This document shows, in pieces, positions 1 through 6,150 of a DNA stretch of 6,150 nt. The stretch's first letter is position 1; every line of letters begins with the position of its first letter. The position numbers and the translations under genes are program-made. Origin of the DNA: Pseudoxanthomonas sp. (GTDB lineage Bacteria; Pseudomonadota; Gammaproteobacteria; Xanthomonadales; Xanthomonadaceae); assembly GCA_026785795.1 (NCBI GenBank), contig JAJAZJ010000087.1, forward strand, positions 1 through 6,150, written 5' to 3'. The notes below the pieces were generated by a model that saw only the letters and a program-made list of their open reading frames with translations, was not told where the DNA came from and did not search any database.

Positions 1-35
1 CGGACCAGATTGAAGCGTTGATGGCGACGAGGTAG
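1..35 (+). CDS. Possible 3' end of an upstream gene (partial)
   Basis: Only one plus-strand frame is open from the window edge. It encodes about ten residues (DQIEALMATR) and ends with TAG at 33-35; the other two plus frames meet a stop within the first 21 bases. This could be the tail of a gene lying to the left, but ten codons cannot identify a product and the open frame may be chance. The TAG overlaps a GTG (35-37) that opens the frame of the next gene, although a better start for that gene lies 72 bases further on. Confidence 0.3.
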   Translation, partial: DQIEALMATR

Positions 36-106
36 TGGCTGTTTGCTTGCGCTTGCCAGCTCAATCCCGCCACGCTTGCGTCGTACTACGCATGGGCGCG
101 AACCCC

Positions 107-1069
107 ATGACAATCCGGACAAGGATCATGTTCATCGTTGCGCTTGGTGCGGCGTGCGTGGCGCAAGTGCAGGGCAGCGAGTCGGTCAGTCCACAAGAGA
201 CGTCGCCACAAGTGCTGGAAACCCTGCTGGACGCCGGTGCGCCAAAGGAGAAGCGCGACGCGGCCATGCAGCAGTTGATCGCGCATGCACAGGCGGGTGA
301 TGGCCATTCGGCGTTCTACCTGGGCGCGCTGTACCGCAATGGTATGGACCATCCGGCCCAACTGGTCGAGCGGGATGTGGAAACCGCACGCTTCTGGCTG
401 CAGCGCTGCGTGGAGTCGGCGCGCTGCCCGCTGGTCGCACTGGCCGCGCTGGCGGAGCTTGAACTGGCAGCCGGCAATGCCAAGTCCGCAATGCAGTGGG
501 CGCAGGCGTGGGTGATCCTGGACCGAGAGCTGGAGAACCGTACGCGCGGGTCCAAGCCGCACCAGAACACGACCGACGCACCCTACAAGAACACCGCATA
601 TCAGGCCTATCTCCTGGATCGAAGCTACAGGGCGATGTCGAAGGTCAAAGATCCGGATGCCCAGGGACGCGCTTGGTTCGATGAACTTCGCAAGGCGCGG
701 GGAGCGCAATTGGACCGCATGCTCTTCGCGCAGCTGCAAGGTGAAAGCGGTGCGGCCACATGGGGTTCAGGCAAGCTGAAGATGAGTGCCGAGAACCAGC
801 GCGAGAAAATCATGCCGGCGGGTGGGCGCATGCCGATCGGGCCCTCTTTGGGGCTGTTCCTCTATCGCGGCAATCCCGAGGGCGGGCGCGCAGAAGCGGC
901 TTGGATGGTCGAAGGATTGCCCACCCCCGCCAGCGCGCGTGGACTGGATACGCAGGCACGCAGTTTCCGTATCAAGCCGTATGCTCTGGATGAAGACGGC
1001 AAGCGCGCCTACGCACTGCTGCCGATCAGCTTCAACGTTGGCGAATATTCGCTGGTGCCAGCGCGCTGA
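107..1069 (+). CDS. Exported Sel1/TPR-like repeat protein with a TonB-C-like end
   Basis: Predicted periplasmic protein of about 320 residues; function unknown. I chose the ATG at 107 because it gives a Sec signal peptide: basic start MTIRTR, hydrophobic stretch at residues 8-20, likely cleavage after VQG (residue 23). The frame is open from GTG at 35, with another ATG at 92 and one at 128; none has a clear ribosome binding site. Residues about 53-105 look like a Sel1-type repeat (AGDGHSAFYLGALYRNG, then a D-x-x-x-A-x-x-W-L pattern), followed by another Ala-rich helical pair near 108-138. Sel1/TPR repeats normally mediate protein-protein contacts. Residues about 245-311 show an EGLP segment, an alternating ARSFRIKPY, an EDGK turn and a LPISF strand, which resembles the end of TonB C-terminal domains; this is inference. 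There is no TonB-type membrane anchor or proline-rich spacer. It faces the minus-strand genes convergently, so it is probably its own transcription unit. Confidence 0.75.
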   Translation: MTIRTRIMFIVALGAACVAQVQGSESVSPQETSPQVLETLLDAGAPKEKRDAAMQQLIAHAQAGDGHSAFYLGALYRNGMDHPAQLVERDVETARFWLQRCVESARCPLVALAALAELELAAGNAKSAMQWAQAWVILDRELENRTRGSKPHQNTTDAPYKNTAYQAYLLDRSYRAMSKVKDPDAQGRAWFDELRKARGAQLDRMLFAQLQGESGAATWGSGKLKMSAENQREKIMPAGGRMPIGPSLGLFLYRGNPEGGRAEAAWMVEGLPTPASARGLDTQARSFRIKPYALDEDGKRAYALLPISFNVGEYSLVPAR

Positions 1070-1093
1070 ACTATATCAAGTGCACCCGGAGTG

Positions 1094-1275
1094 TTATGGC
1101 GCTTTGGAAAACCCAGTCTGCGTCATAGTCTCCGTATCGCCCGGCGCGCAACGTGTTCGGTACTCAATGCAAATGCCGGCATACGGGCAGAAATCATTCC
1201 TTCCCGCCTGGTCTGCGCTGCCCGCATGACTGTTGTTCCTCACTTCGCTACACCGCATGTCCCTCGGCCCGAGCT
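1094..1275 (-). pseudogene. Relic of a second pepQ 3' end
   Basis: The minus strand here encodes a degraded version of the last ~60 codons of pepQ. From 1094 to 1260 it aligns without gaps to 2089-2255 at a constant offset of 995 bases, with about 60% identical bases by hand count and about 67% from 1161 on. Translated, 21 of 55 residues match. Conserved pieces include DM....EV, N.HA.S, F.PY.GI.IE and a TAA stop (1094-1096) exactly where pepQ has its TGA. The IE pair corresponds to the pepQ metal ligand E425. Toward the gene's interior, similarity weakens after a probable 6-base deletion and fades near 1275. No catalytic core, start region or upstream frame accompanies it, so it cannot encode an active peptidase. 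It is a tandem, same-strand relic; the limit at 1275 is approximate. Confidence 0.75.
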
Positions 1276-1429
1276 CCGTTGAAGCTGTACGAGCGCTACA
1301 GCGAAGACGGGAAAGAACGTCTGGCAGGATAAAGCGTGTTTATTTCCTGTGCGGAAAACCGAAATAGCAAGGCAGGTCCGGGCTGTTGTTCACAGGCGGG
1401 TTGGGTCAAGCTCAGTCAGGCTTTGGTGC
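1276..1429. other. Unassigned part of the convergent gap
   Basis: This is the rest of the 360-base gap between the Sel1-like gene and the lipoprotein gene. No complete gene is visible. A short plus-strand frame starting where pepQ similarity ends reads LKLYERYSEDGKERLAG and stops at TAA (1330-1332); it looks protein-like but has no plausible start and could be a gene remnant or chance. A weak inverted repeat lies at 1343-1357 (TTTCC, 5-base loop, GGAAA) without a T run. I found no convincing terminator for either converging gene. Confidence 0.5.
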
Positions 1430-2032
1430 TCAATCCGCGGCGACCAATTTGCCTTCCCGCACCGCGTACGACCGCGTGGTTGGCAGGTTGGGCGGAGCGC
1501 TCATCGGGTCGGTCTGGCTGCGATCCAGCCAACGCAAAAGGATCTTTCGGTCTTTTATTTCCAATGACTGGACGATAATCCGGTCACCGATAAATACCGA
1601 AGGCACCGGCTGCAGATTTCCCGCCTGATCCAGCGCTGCTGAGAGGTAGGTGGCTGTGCCGCTGCCGCCGGAATCGGCACTCAATGTGACCGCGGCATCC
1701 TGTGTACCCGTGTCATCCAGATCGCCATAGGCAATCTGCGGGCCGAGGCGAACCGTGTTCTGGCCGCTGGAGCCGGCAACGGGTTCCGAGTACGCACCAT
1801 CCTTTAGCGCCGCCCTGCCGCTTGCCGTGGTTTCGATCAGATACACGGCATTGGACAAGCGAGAGGACAGGTCCGGATCTGCCTCTGTCGCTGTCTCTAC
1901 GGGAGCGGCGGTGGCCGCGGCAGGCGCAGGTGCAGCGTCTGTGGCAGGGCGGCGGGCGGCAGGATCCTTGCAGCCTGGCAAGGCGAAGACCGCAGCCAAC
2001 AGAAGCAGGGCAAGCGCAGGTTGATGGTTCAT
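1430..2032 (-). CDS. Small predicted lipoprotein of unknown function
   Basis: Predicted lipoprotein of 200 residues. The ATG at 2030-2032 is preferred because it gives a type II signal peptide (hydrophobic residues 6-18, lipobox LPGC with lipidated Cys21) and has an AGAGGA ribosome binding site 9 bases upstream. A longer frame from GTG at 2092 would bury the signal behind 20 residues. Lys at position +2 after the Cys, rather than Asp, suggests sorting to the outer membrane. Residues 22-53 are an Ala/Pro/Thr-rich linker. The globular part (about 55-200) has YGDLDDTG (102-109), DAAV (112-115), a Gly/Ser-rich turn GGSGT (122-126), IGDRIIVQSLEI (148-159) and a final REGKLV. I recognise this order (acidic GDLD loop, DAaV, GGSGT, GDRv) from uncharacterised bacterial exported proteins; it resembles a calcium-binding/FG-GAP-like loop, but binding is not shown. 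It lies 56 bases after pepQ on the same strand and may be cotranscribed. Confidence 0.85.
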   Translation of the reverse strand: MNHQPALALLLLAAVFALPGCKDPAARRPATDAAPAPAAATAAPVETATEADPDLSSRLSNAVYLIETTASGRAALKDGAYSEPVAGSSGQNTVRLGPQIAYGDLDDTGTQDAAVTLSADSGGSGTATYLSAALDQAGNLQPVPSVFIGDRIIVQSLEIKDRKILLRWLDRSQTDPMSAPPNLPTTRSYAVREGKLVAAD

Positions 2033-2041
2033 TGGGGTCAA

Positions 2042-2047
2042 TCCTCT
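2042..2047 (-). promoter_or_regulatory. Ribosome binding site of the lipoprotein gene
   Basis: AGAGGA on the minus strand, 9 bases before the ATG at 2032. It decides this start over the in-frame GTG at 2092, which overlaps the pepQ stop as GTGA and would not give a normal lipoprotein signal. Confidence 0.65.
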
Positions 2048-2088
2048 AGGGGTGGTGGCGCGGTTCGCGTCGGCCTGAACGATTTCAG

Positions 2089-3432
2089 TCACCGCACTTC
2101 TGCGAATGCCGGGCGGGTCAGGTTTTCCGGATCGTCTTCCGTGCAGTGCACTTCATCCTCGATGCGGATGCCTCCATACGGACGGAACGCTTCCACCCGC
2201 GCCCAGTTCACGCTGCTCGCATGACCGTTCTGCTTCACTTCTTGCAGCAGCATGTCGATGAAGTACAGGCCTGGCTCGATGGTCACCACCATGCCCGGCT
2301 CCAGCACGCGGGTCATGCGCAGATAGGGGTGGCCCTGCGGACGCGGGATCTTCCCGCCGCGATCGGACTCGGCAAAGCCCGCCACGTCGTGCACCTGCAG
2401 GCCGATAGGATGGCCCAGGCCGTGCGGAAAGAACGCGGCGCTGACGCCCGTGGCCAAGGCGGCCTCTGGCGATACCTTGATGACACCGAAGTCCTTGAGG
2501 ATACCCATCAGGGTGAGATGGGCATTTACATGCAGCTGCCGGTAATCCACCCCGGCGCGCACGCCCTGGCCCATGCCGATCTGCGCAACGTCCACTGCAT
2601 TGATCAGGGCCTGGAACTCGCTGGACCTGTCGAACGCATAGCTGCGGGTGATGTCGCTGGCATAGCCGTGGAAGCTGGCACCGGCGTCGATCAGGAAGCT
2701 GCGCGACGGGTCCGGTGCGCTGCGATCCAGCTGGGTGTAGTGGAGTACGGCGGCATGCTCGTTCAAGGTCACGATGTTGTGGTACGGCAGCTCGCCCACG
2801 TCCTGCCCCACTGCGCTGCAGTAGGCCATGTGGATGCCGAACTCGCTCTTGCCTTCTCGGAACGCGGCCTCGGCCGATCGATGTCCGGGTACCGCAAGCC
2901 GCTGTGCCTGGCGCATCAAGGCGATCTCATAGGGGGTTTTGTAGGCGCGGTGGTATTCCAGATACTGGATGACCGCATCCGGATTGTTGGGGACATATTC
3001 GCCCAGCGCGCTTTGCGGCTCGCCCAGCATCGCGCAGCGCGTGGCGGGGCCGGGCAGCAGCGCCAGCGCTTCCTCCGGCTTGCGGATGATGTGGATGTCA
3101 AAGTGTTCTACCCACCAGCCGCTCGGCGCGCCGGGCACCACGTGCCAGTAGTCAAAGGGCTGGTGGAAGATCACCTTGGGACGCTGCCCGGGCGTATACA
3201 CCACCCAGCTATCGGGCACCCGGGTCAGCGGCAGCCACGCCTTGAACTGCGGGTTGACGGCGTATGCATAGTCGCGGTCGTCGAAGAGCTGGTAATGCAG
3301 GCTGCCGCTGGGTATCAGCAGGTGGTCGAAGCCGCCGCGCGCTAGCGCCGTGTCGGCGCGTTGCTTGAGCGTCGTCAGGTGCGTTGCATACAGTGCATCG
3401 ATATCAGCGGCGGGGAGGTCGGTGGTGGTCAT
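2089..3432 (-). CDS. pepQ: Xaa-Pro dipeptidase (prolidase), peptidase family M24
   Basis: Cytoplasmic metallopeptidase that hydrolyses Xaa-Pro dipeptides, the last step in recycling proline-containing peptides; PepQ enzymes can also act on some organophosphates. With the ATG at 3430-3432 it has 447 residues, close to the 443 of E. coli PepQ, and the start (DIDALYATHLTTLKQR) aligns with the E. coli N-terminus. The frame runs upstream to a TTG at 3522, but those 30 residues have no counterpart. Residues about 1-160 form the N-terminal domain (NPQFKAWLPLT, 60-70); 161-447 are the pita-bread domain. All five expected metal ligands are visible: D249 (FLIDAG), D260 (YASDITR), H341 (HGLGH), E386 (TIEPG) and E425 (IRIED), plus H348 in LQVHDVAG. 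NEHAAVLHYT (224-233) is typical of the PepQ class. The ATG lacks a clear ribosome binding site. A relic of its 3' end lies 995 bases downstream. Confidence 0.96.
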   Translation of the reverse strand: MTTTDLPAADIDALYATHLTTLKQRADTALARGGFDHLLIPSGSLHYQLFDDRDYAYAVNPQFKAWLPLTRVPDSWVVYTPGQRPKVIFHQPFDYWHVVPGAPSGWWVEHFDIHIIRKPEEALALLPGPATRCAMLGEPQSALGEYVPNNPDAVIQYLEYHRAYKTPYEIALMRQAQRLAVPGHRSAEAAFREGKSEFGIHMAYCSAVGQDVGELPYHNIVTLNEHAAVLHYTQLDRSAPDPSRSFLIDAGASFHGYASDITRSYAFDRSSEFQALINAVDVAQIGMGQGVRAGVDYRQLHVNAHLTLMGILKDFGVIKVSPEAALATGVSAAFFPHGLGHPIGLQVHDVAGFAESDRGGKIPRPQGHPYLRMTRVLEPGMVVTIEPGLYFIDMLLQEVKQNGHASSVNWARVEAFRPYGGIRIEDEVHCTEDDPENLTRPAFAEVR

Positions 3433-3493
3433 GGGCACGGCCAGCGGGTAGTGACGTGATTCTGCCGCAAGCGACCTCGCGGCGCAGGAATTT

Positions 3494-3522
3494 GAGATAA
3501 CGAGGTCATGGCGACGTGCCAA
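3494..3522 (-). promoter_or_regulatory. Possible promoter of pepQ
   Basis: On the minus strand TTGGCA (3517-3522, five of six matches to TTGACA) is followed after exactly 17 bases by TATCTC (3494-3499, a poor -10 box). It sits in the 132-base spacer between the PilZ gene and pepQ and would give a leader of about 55 bases. The -10 match is weak, so this is tentative. Confidence 0.27.
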
Positions 3523-3539
3523 TGCCGCGGCGCGTGAGT

Positions 3540-3553
3540 GCGCCGGTCGGCGC
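3540..3553 (-). other. Short GC-rich inverted repeat after the PilZ gene
   Basis: A perfect 5-base stem, GCGCC and GGCGC, with a 4-base loop lies 12 bases past the PilZ stop codon. GAGTG occurs on both sides of it on the plus strand. No T run follows, so it is not a standard intrinsic terminator; it might stabilise the mRNA end or be chance in GC-rich DNA. Confidence 0.25.
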
Positions 3554-3564
3554 GAGTGTGCGGG

Positions 3565-3912
3565 TCAGCGTCGGGCCACGGTCGTGCCGATCCACTGGCG
3601 CAGGGCCAGCAGGTGCGGTTCGCTCATGGTCAGGAAGCGCAGGCCAGCCCAGCTCTGGCCGGGGGTATTGGCGCTGCCTACCCAGATCAGGTGCGCGCCC
3701 GCGTCAATCCTCAGCGTGCGTCCGCTGCGGTCCGGGATGTCGAAGCGCAGCTGGTACAGGGCATCGTCCAGCAGCGGCGCGCTGGCCACCAGCAGCATGC
3801 CCGCCTCCGAAACGTTGCCGAGCCGGCCGATGCCCTGCTCGGTCATGCTGTCCAGCACGGCGATGGATTCATTGACGCTGCGGCGTTCCGCACGGCGGGA
3901 TTCGTTGATCAT
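3565..3912 (-). CDS. Single-domain PilZ protein, probable cyclic-di-GMP receptor
   Basis: A 115-residue cytoplasmic protein made almost wholly of one PilZ domain. Both halves of the canonical cyclic-di-GMP site are present: the RxxxR motif at the N-terminus (R6-R10 or R7-R11 in SRRAERRS) and the [D/N]xSxxG motif (N33, S35, G38 in GNVSEAGM). Beta strands of the barrel follow (LYQLRFDIP, AHLIWVG, WAGLRFL), then a short C-terminal helix (about 97-108). Intact motifs suggest real nucleotide binding, unlike the degenerate PilZ proteins of type IV pilus assembly that share the family name. Its ATG (3910-3912) overlaps the stop of the DUF1631 gene as ATGA, and no ribosome binding site is visible, so translation is probably coupled. 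This suggests the two products are made together and perhaps act together. The output is unknown; motility, biofilm or exopolysaccharide control is typical for the family. Confidence 0.9.
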   Translation of the reverse strand: MINESRRAERRSVNESIAVLDSMTEQGIGRLGNVSEAGMLLVASAPLLDDALYQLRFDIPDRSGRTLRIDAGAHLIWVGSANTPGQSWAGLRFLTMSEPHLLALRQWIGTTVARR

Positions 3913-6150
3913 GCGTCGGCCACGCTGGGCGCCGGTTCCGGATTGCCGGCCAGGTTGCGCAGGGCGCCGAGGGTGGCCTTCCAGGCGCGGTCGATCATCC
4001 GGCCCTTGTCCTGGGTGACCACGCGGACCTGCTCGCGCACCATCAATCTGGCCAGGCTGTCCAGCGACTGCTCGCCAATGCGCTGGCCGCGCTGGTTTAC
4101 GAACAGGGCGTTGTCGGTGACCGGGCTGTACCAGGACAGACGGCGGCGGTTGACGTCGCCCTGCTGGTTCTTGATGAACTCGAACCAGGTGCCAAAGGGC
4201 AGGGTGCGCAGGTACTCGTGGCAGGTCTGCTCCTCGGGCGTGCGGTCCTGCGCAGTCTTCTTGCGAGCGGTGTGCTGCTCACCCAAACCAGTGCGGGCCT
4301 TGAGCTTGGCGGTCAGCTCGGTGCGCGAATCGATTTCGTCCTGGTCCTCCGCGCTGGACAGGCGGCGCGCGATCGCCGAGGCCTCCTCCTCGTGGTAGCC
4401 CACCTGCACCAGCGCTGCTTCGATCTTCCTGGTCAGTTCGGGATCGGGCGGCGTCTCCGTGCTGGTCGCTTCGACGATGCGCCGGGTCACGGCTTCGTAC
4501 TGCTGCCATTCCTCCGAATCATCCCCGTTGCGCAGCAGGGACAGGGTCAGCACGTCGGCCCAGGCCTGGTCCATCAGCGCCTGCACGAACTGCTGCGGCT
4601 CATGGCCGCGCAGGGCTGATTCAATGGTTTCGGCGGCGCGATTCTTGGCAACCTCCAGCCGGTCCTTGCCGCGCGCGGCCTCCACGTGGCGGCGTTCGGC
4701 GACCTCGGCCTTGCGGGCCATGGCGCGGAAGTGGGCCTGCACGTCGTTGTTGACCGCTTCGAAGACTTCCTCATCGCCCTGGTAGTCGGCCACCACCCGA
4801 TCCACCGCGGTATTCAGCTTCCGCACCAGCTGCGGATCGACTTCCTCATCGCCCAGCCACGTAGCGGCGGATTCGGCCACCGAGTTCAACAGTTCGCGCG
4901 CCGGGTGCTGGGGCCGCAGGAAGAACTCGCGGTCCTGCAGCGCTGCGCGCACCACCGGCACCTGCAGGCGCATCAGCATGTCCACGGCCGGAGCATCGCG
5001 CTTCACCTCGCGCTCCATTTCGCTGTACAGCAGGCCCAGCAGTTCAAAGGTGTCGGCGTCTTCCTGGACCAGGGCGGCCTCCGGCCCGTGCTGCTCGCGC
5101 ATCTGCGCCAGCATGGCCTGCTGCACGTCCATGACCGTGCGACGCCGCTGGCCGGGGAGGGTGACCACGGGCGCCGCCTGCAGCGTGCGCAGCGAAGACA
5201 GCACGTCATAGGTGGGCAGCGATATGCCAAGCCCGGAGGGGGCATTGCCATGGGCCGTGCCGGGTGCGGGCGCCTCACTGGCGCGGCGCCCGGAGAGCAG
5301 CTGCTGCAGGGTGGCGAAGGTGGCCGCGTCGCTGGCGGCCCGATCTGCCGCAGCGCTTGACGGCTGGCCGTACCAGTCGGTCATCGGGCGCGAGGCCTCG
5401 GTGGGCGGCTTGGCCTCGATGGGCGTGAAGCTGCGGCTGTTGCCGGTGCCGGTGCTGCGCGGCCGCAGCGGCGAATAGATCAGGCCGGGCAGCACGCCCT
5501 CCTGCGACAGCAGCGCGTTCAGCGCTTCGATCCACTTGCTGTATTCGGCCATGACCTTGAGGTCGAACGACTTGTACAGCAGCAGCTGCGAGTCAAGGTC
5601 GAATTCGAAGGTCGCTGCGACCGCGGTGCGCATGACCCGGCACAGCACCTGCGGGCCCAGCGGGATATGCGCAGGTTCCCACGCGGGAGAGCCGGCCAGC
5701 ACGCCGAAACGTTGGCCCATCAGGTAAAGCAGGGTGTTGGAACGGGTGTCGTGGATGCGTGCGATCTCGCGCAGCACGATGTCCTGGTCCATGTCCGCGT
5801 CTTCCACCAGGGTCAGGGTCTGAAACTGGACGCGGGACAGGGCGATGTCGGTTTCGGGTTCACGCAACAGGCGCACCGTGGCCAGCTCCGCTTCCAGCCC
5901 GGCCAGGAACATCGGCAGCAGGTCACTGCGGCGGTTGCGCAGGGCATGTACGACGGCAAAGGCTTCGGCCTGCTTTTCGTTGCTGCGCTCTTGTTCGGCG
6001 ACTTTGAACAGCTGCTGCTCGAAGTCCGCCAGCATCTGGTTGAAGCGTTCGCCCAGGTCCGAGGAGGCCTGGTCAAACAGCACGCTCAGGACCCGGCGCA
6101 CGCGCGGCGGCAGCGAGGGCGCGGAGGCAATCCTCGCCTGGGTCTTCGAC
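3909..6150 (-). CDS. DUF1631 family protein (5' end beyond the window)
   Basis: Large soluble, mostly helical protein of the uncharacterised DUF1631 family. About 746 residues are visible. The frame stays open to the window edge: a GTG at 6101 is only an internal candidate, and 16 more codons (SKTQARIASAPSLPPR) precede it, so the true start lies outside, though the family's N-terminal helical region (LFKVAEQERSNEKQ) is already near. Counting from that GTG, residues 165-207 hold a family-typical segment (LLLYKSFDLKVM through EGVLPGL). Residues about 208-300 are a Pro/Ser/Ala-rich, probably disordered linker. Residues 320-620 are helical and charged. The C-terminal block at 634-696 (LPFGTWFEF, RRRLSWYSP, ALFVNQRG, then REQVRVV) is the most conserved-looking part and reads like a small beta domain. 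No signal peptide or membrane segment is seen in the visible part. The 4-base overlap with the PilZ gene implies a shared role, presumably in cyclic-di-GMP signalling, but the biochemical activity is unknown. Confidence 0.9.
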   Translation of the reverse strand, partial: SKTQARIASAPSLPPRVRRVLSVLFDQASSDLGERFNQMLADFEQQLFKVAEQERSNEKQAEAFAVVHALRNRRSDLLPMFLAGLEAELATVRLLREPETDIALSRVQFQTLTLVEDADMDQDIVLREIARIHDTRSNTLLYLMGQRFGVLAGSPAWEPAHIPLGPQVLCRVMRTAVAATFEFDLDSQLLLYKSFDLKVMAEYSKWIEALNALLSQEGVLPGLIYSPLRPRSTGTGNSRSFTPIEAKPPTEASRPMTDWYGQPSSAAADRAASDAATFATLQQLLSGRRASEAPAPGTAHGNAPSGLGISLPTYDVLSSLRTLQAAPVVTLPGQRRRTVMDVQQAMLAQMREQHGPEAALVQEDADTFELLGLLYSEMEREVKRDAPAVDMLMRLQVPVVRAALQDREFFLRPQHPARELLNSVAESAATWLGDEEVDPQLVRKLNTAVDRVVADYQGDEEVFEAVNNDVQAHFRAMARKAEVAERRHVEAARGKDRLEVAKNRAAETIESALRGHEPQQFVQALMDQAWADVLTLSLLRNGDDSEEWQQYEAVTRRIVEATSTETPPDPELTRKIEAALVQVGYHEEEASAIARRLSSAEDQDEIDSRTELTAKLKARTGLGEQHTARKKTAQDRTPEEQTCHEYLRTLPFGTWFEFIKNQQGDVNRRRLSWYSPVTDNALFVNQRGQRIGEQSLDSLARLMVREQVRVVTQDKGRMIDRAWKATLGALRNLAGNPEPAPSVADA

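Noticed and set aside
35..106. GTG at 35 or ATG at 92 as the start of the Sel1-like gene
   Set aside because: Both would bury the Sec signal behind extra residues; the GAGG before the GTG is only 2 bases away, too close for a good ribosome binding site, and no site precedes the ATG at 92.
86..739. A 217-codon minus-strand frame opposite the Sel1-like gene
   Set aside because: The plus-strand frame has a signal peptide and repeat motifs, whereas the antisense translation has no signal or domain and is Arg/Gln/His-rich.
1343..1357. Inverted repeat TTTCC/GGAAA as a terminator
   Set aside because: The stem is only 5 base pairs, AT-rich, and has no T run on either strand.
2033..2092. Start of the lipoprotein gene at GTG 2092, overlapping the pepQ stop as GTGA
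   Set aside because: It would place 20 polar residues before the lipoprotein signal, while the ATG at 2032 has a well-spaced AGAGGA.
2146..3345. A 399-codon open frame on the plus strand opposite pepQ
   Set aside because: It is fully antisense to a clearly recognisable peptidase with all catalytic residues. Its translation is rich in His, Arg, Ala and Gly as expected of a shadow frame in high-GC DNA, and shows no domain.
3433..3522. A 30-residue N-terminal extension of pepQ from a TTG
   Set aside because: E. coli PepQ aligns from just after the ATG at 3432; the extension has no counterpart and covers the likely promoter region.
3538..4398. A 286-codon plus-strand frame opposite the PilZ and DUF1631 genes
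   Set aside because: It spans the antisense of two real genes and their overlap, has Arg/Ser-rich composition and no recognisable motif.

Overview
The window looks like chromosomal DNA from a high-GC gammaproteobacterium, most likely of the Xanthomonas/Stenotrophomonas/Pseudoxanthomonas group (Lysobacteraceae). The evidence is the GC-rich codon use, a DUF1631 gene paired with a small PilZ gene, a PepQ-type Xaa-Pro dipeptidase, and an Ala-rich Sec-exported repeat protein. This placement is inference from gene content and composition; no rRNA, tRNA or other phylogenetic marker is present.

Layout. The first ~35 bases may be the last codons of an unseen plus-strand gene. Next on the plus strand is a secreted, Sel1/TPR-like protein of about 320 residues (107-1069), whose C-terminus resembles a diverged TonB C-terminal domain. 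Everything to the right lies on the minus strand and reads right to left: a DUF1631 protein (5' end beyond the window edge), a one-domain PilZ protein overlapping it by the ATGA motif, a ~130-base spacer with a possible promoter, the Xaa-Pro dipeptidase gene pepQ, and a small lipoprotein gene 56 bases downstream of pepQ with a good ribosome binding site. The plus-strand gene and the minus-strand block converge on the gap 1070-1429.

The convergent gap is not empty. On the minus strand at 1094-1260 (probably to about 1275) lies a decayed copy of the 3' end of pepQ. It aligns without gaps to the intact pepQ 3' end exactly 995 bases away, shares about 60% of bases and 21 of 55 residues by hand count, and ends in a stop codon at the equivalent position. 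So the lipoprotein gene is flanked by an intact and a relic pepQ 3' end, which suggests an old duplication or an insertion that replaced the end of pepQ.

Functionally, the DUF1631-PilZ pair is probably a translationally coupled unit tied to cyclic-di-GMP: the PilZ protein keeps both nucleotide-binding motifs, while the DUF1631 function is unknown. PepQ is a cytoplasmic housekeeping enzyme hydrolysing Xaa-Pro dipeptides and has all five metal ligands. The lipoprotein and the Sel1-like protein are envelope proteins of unknown role. I see no mobile element, CRISPR array, RNA gene or strong intrinsic terminator.
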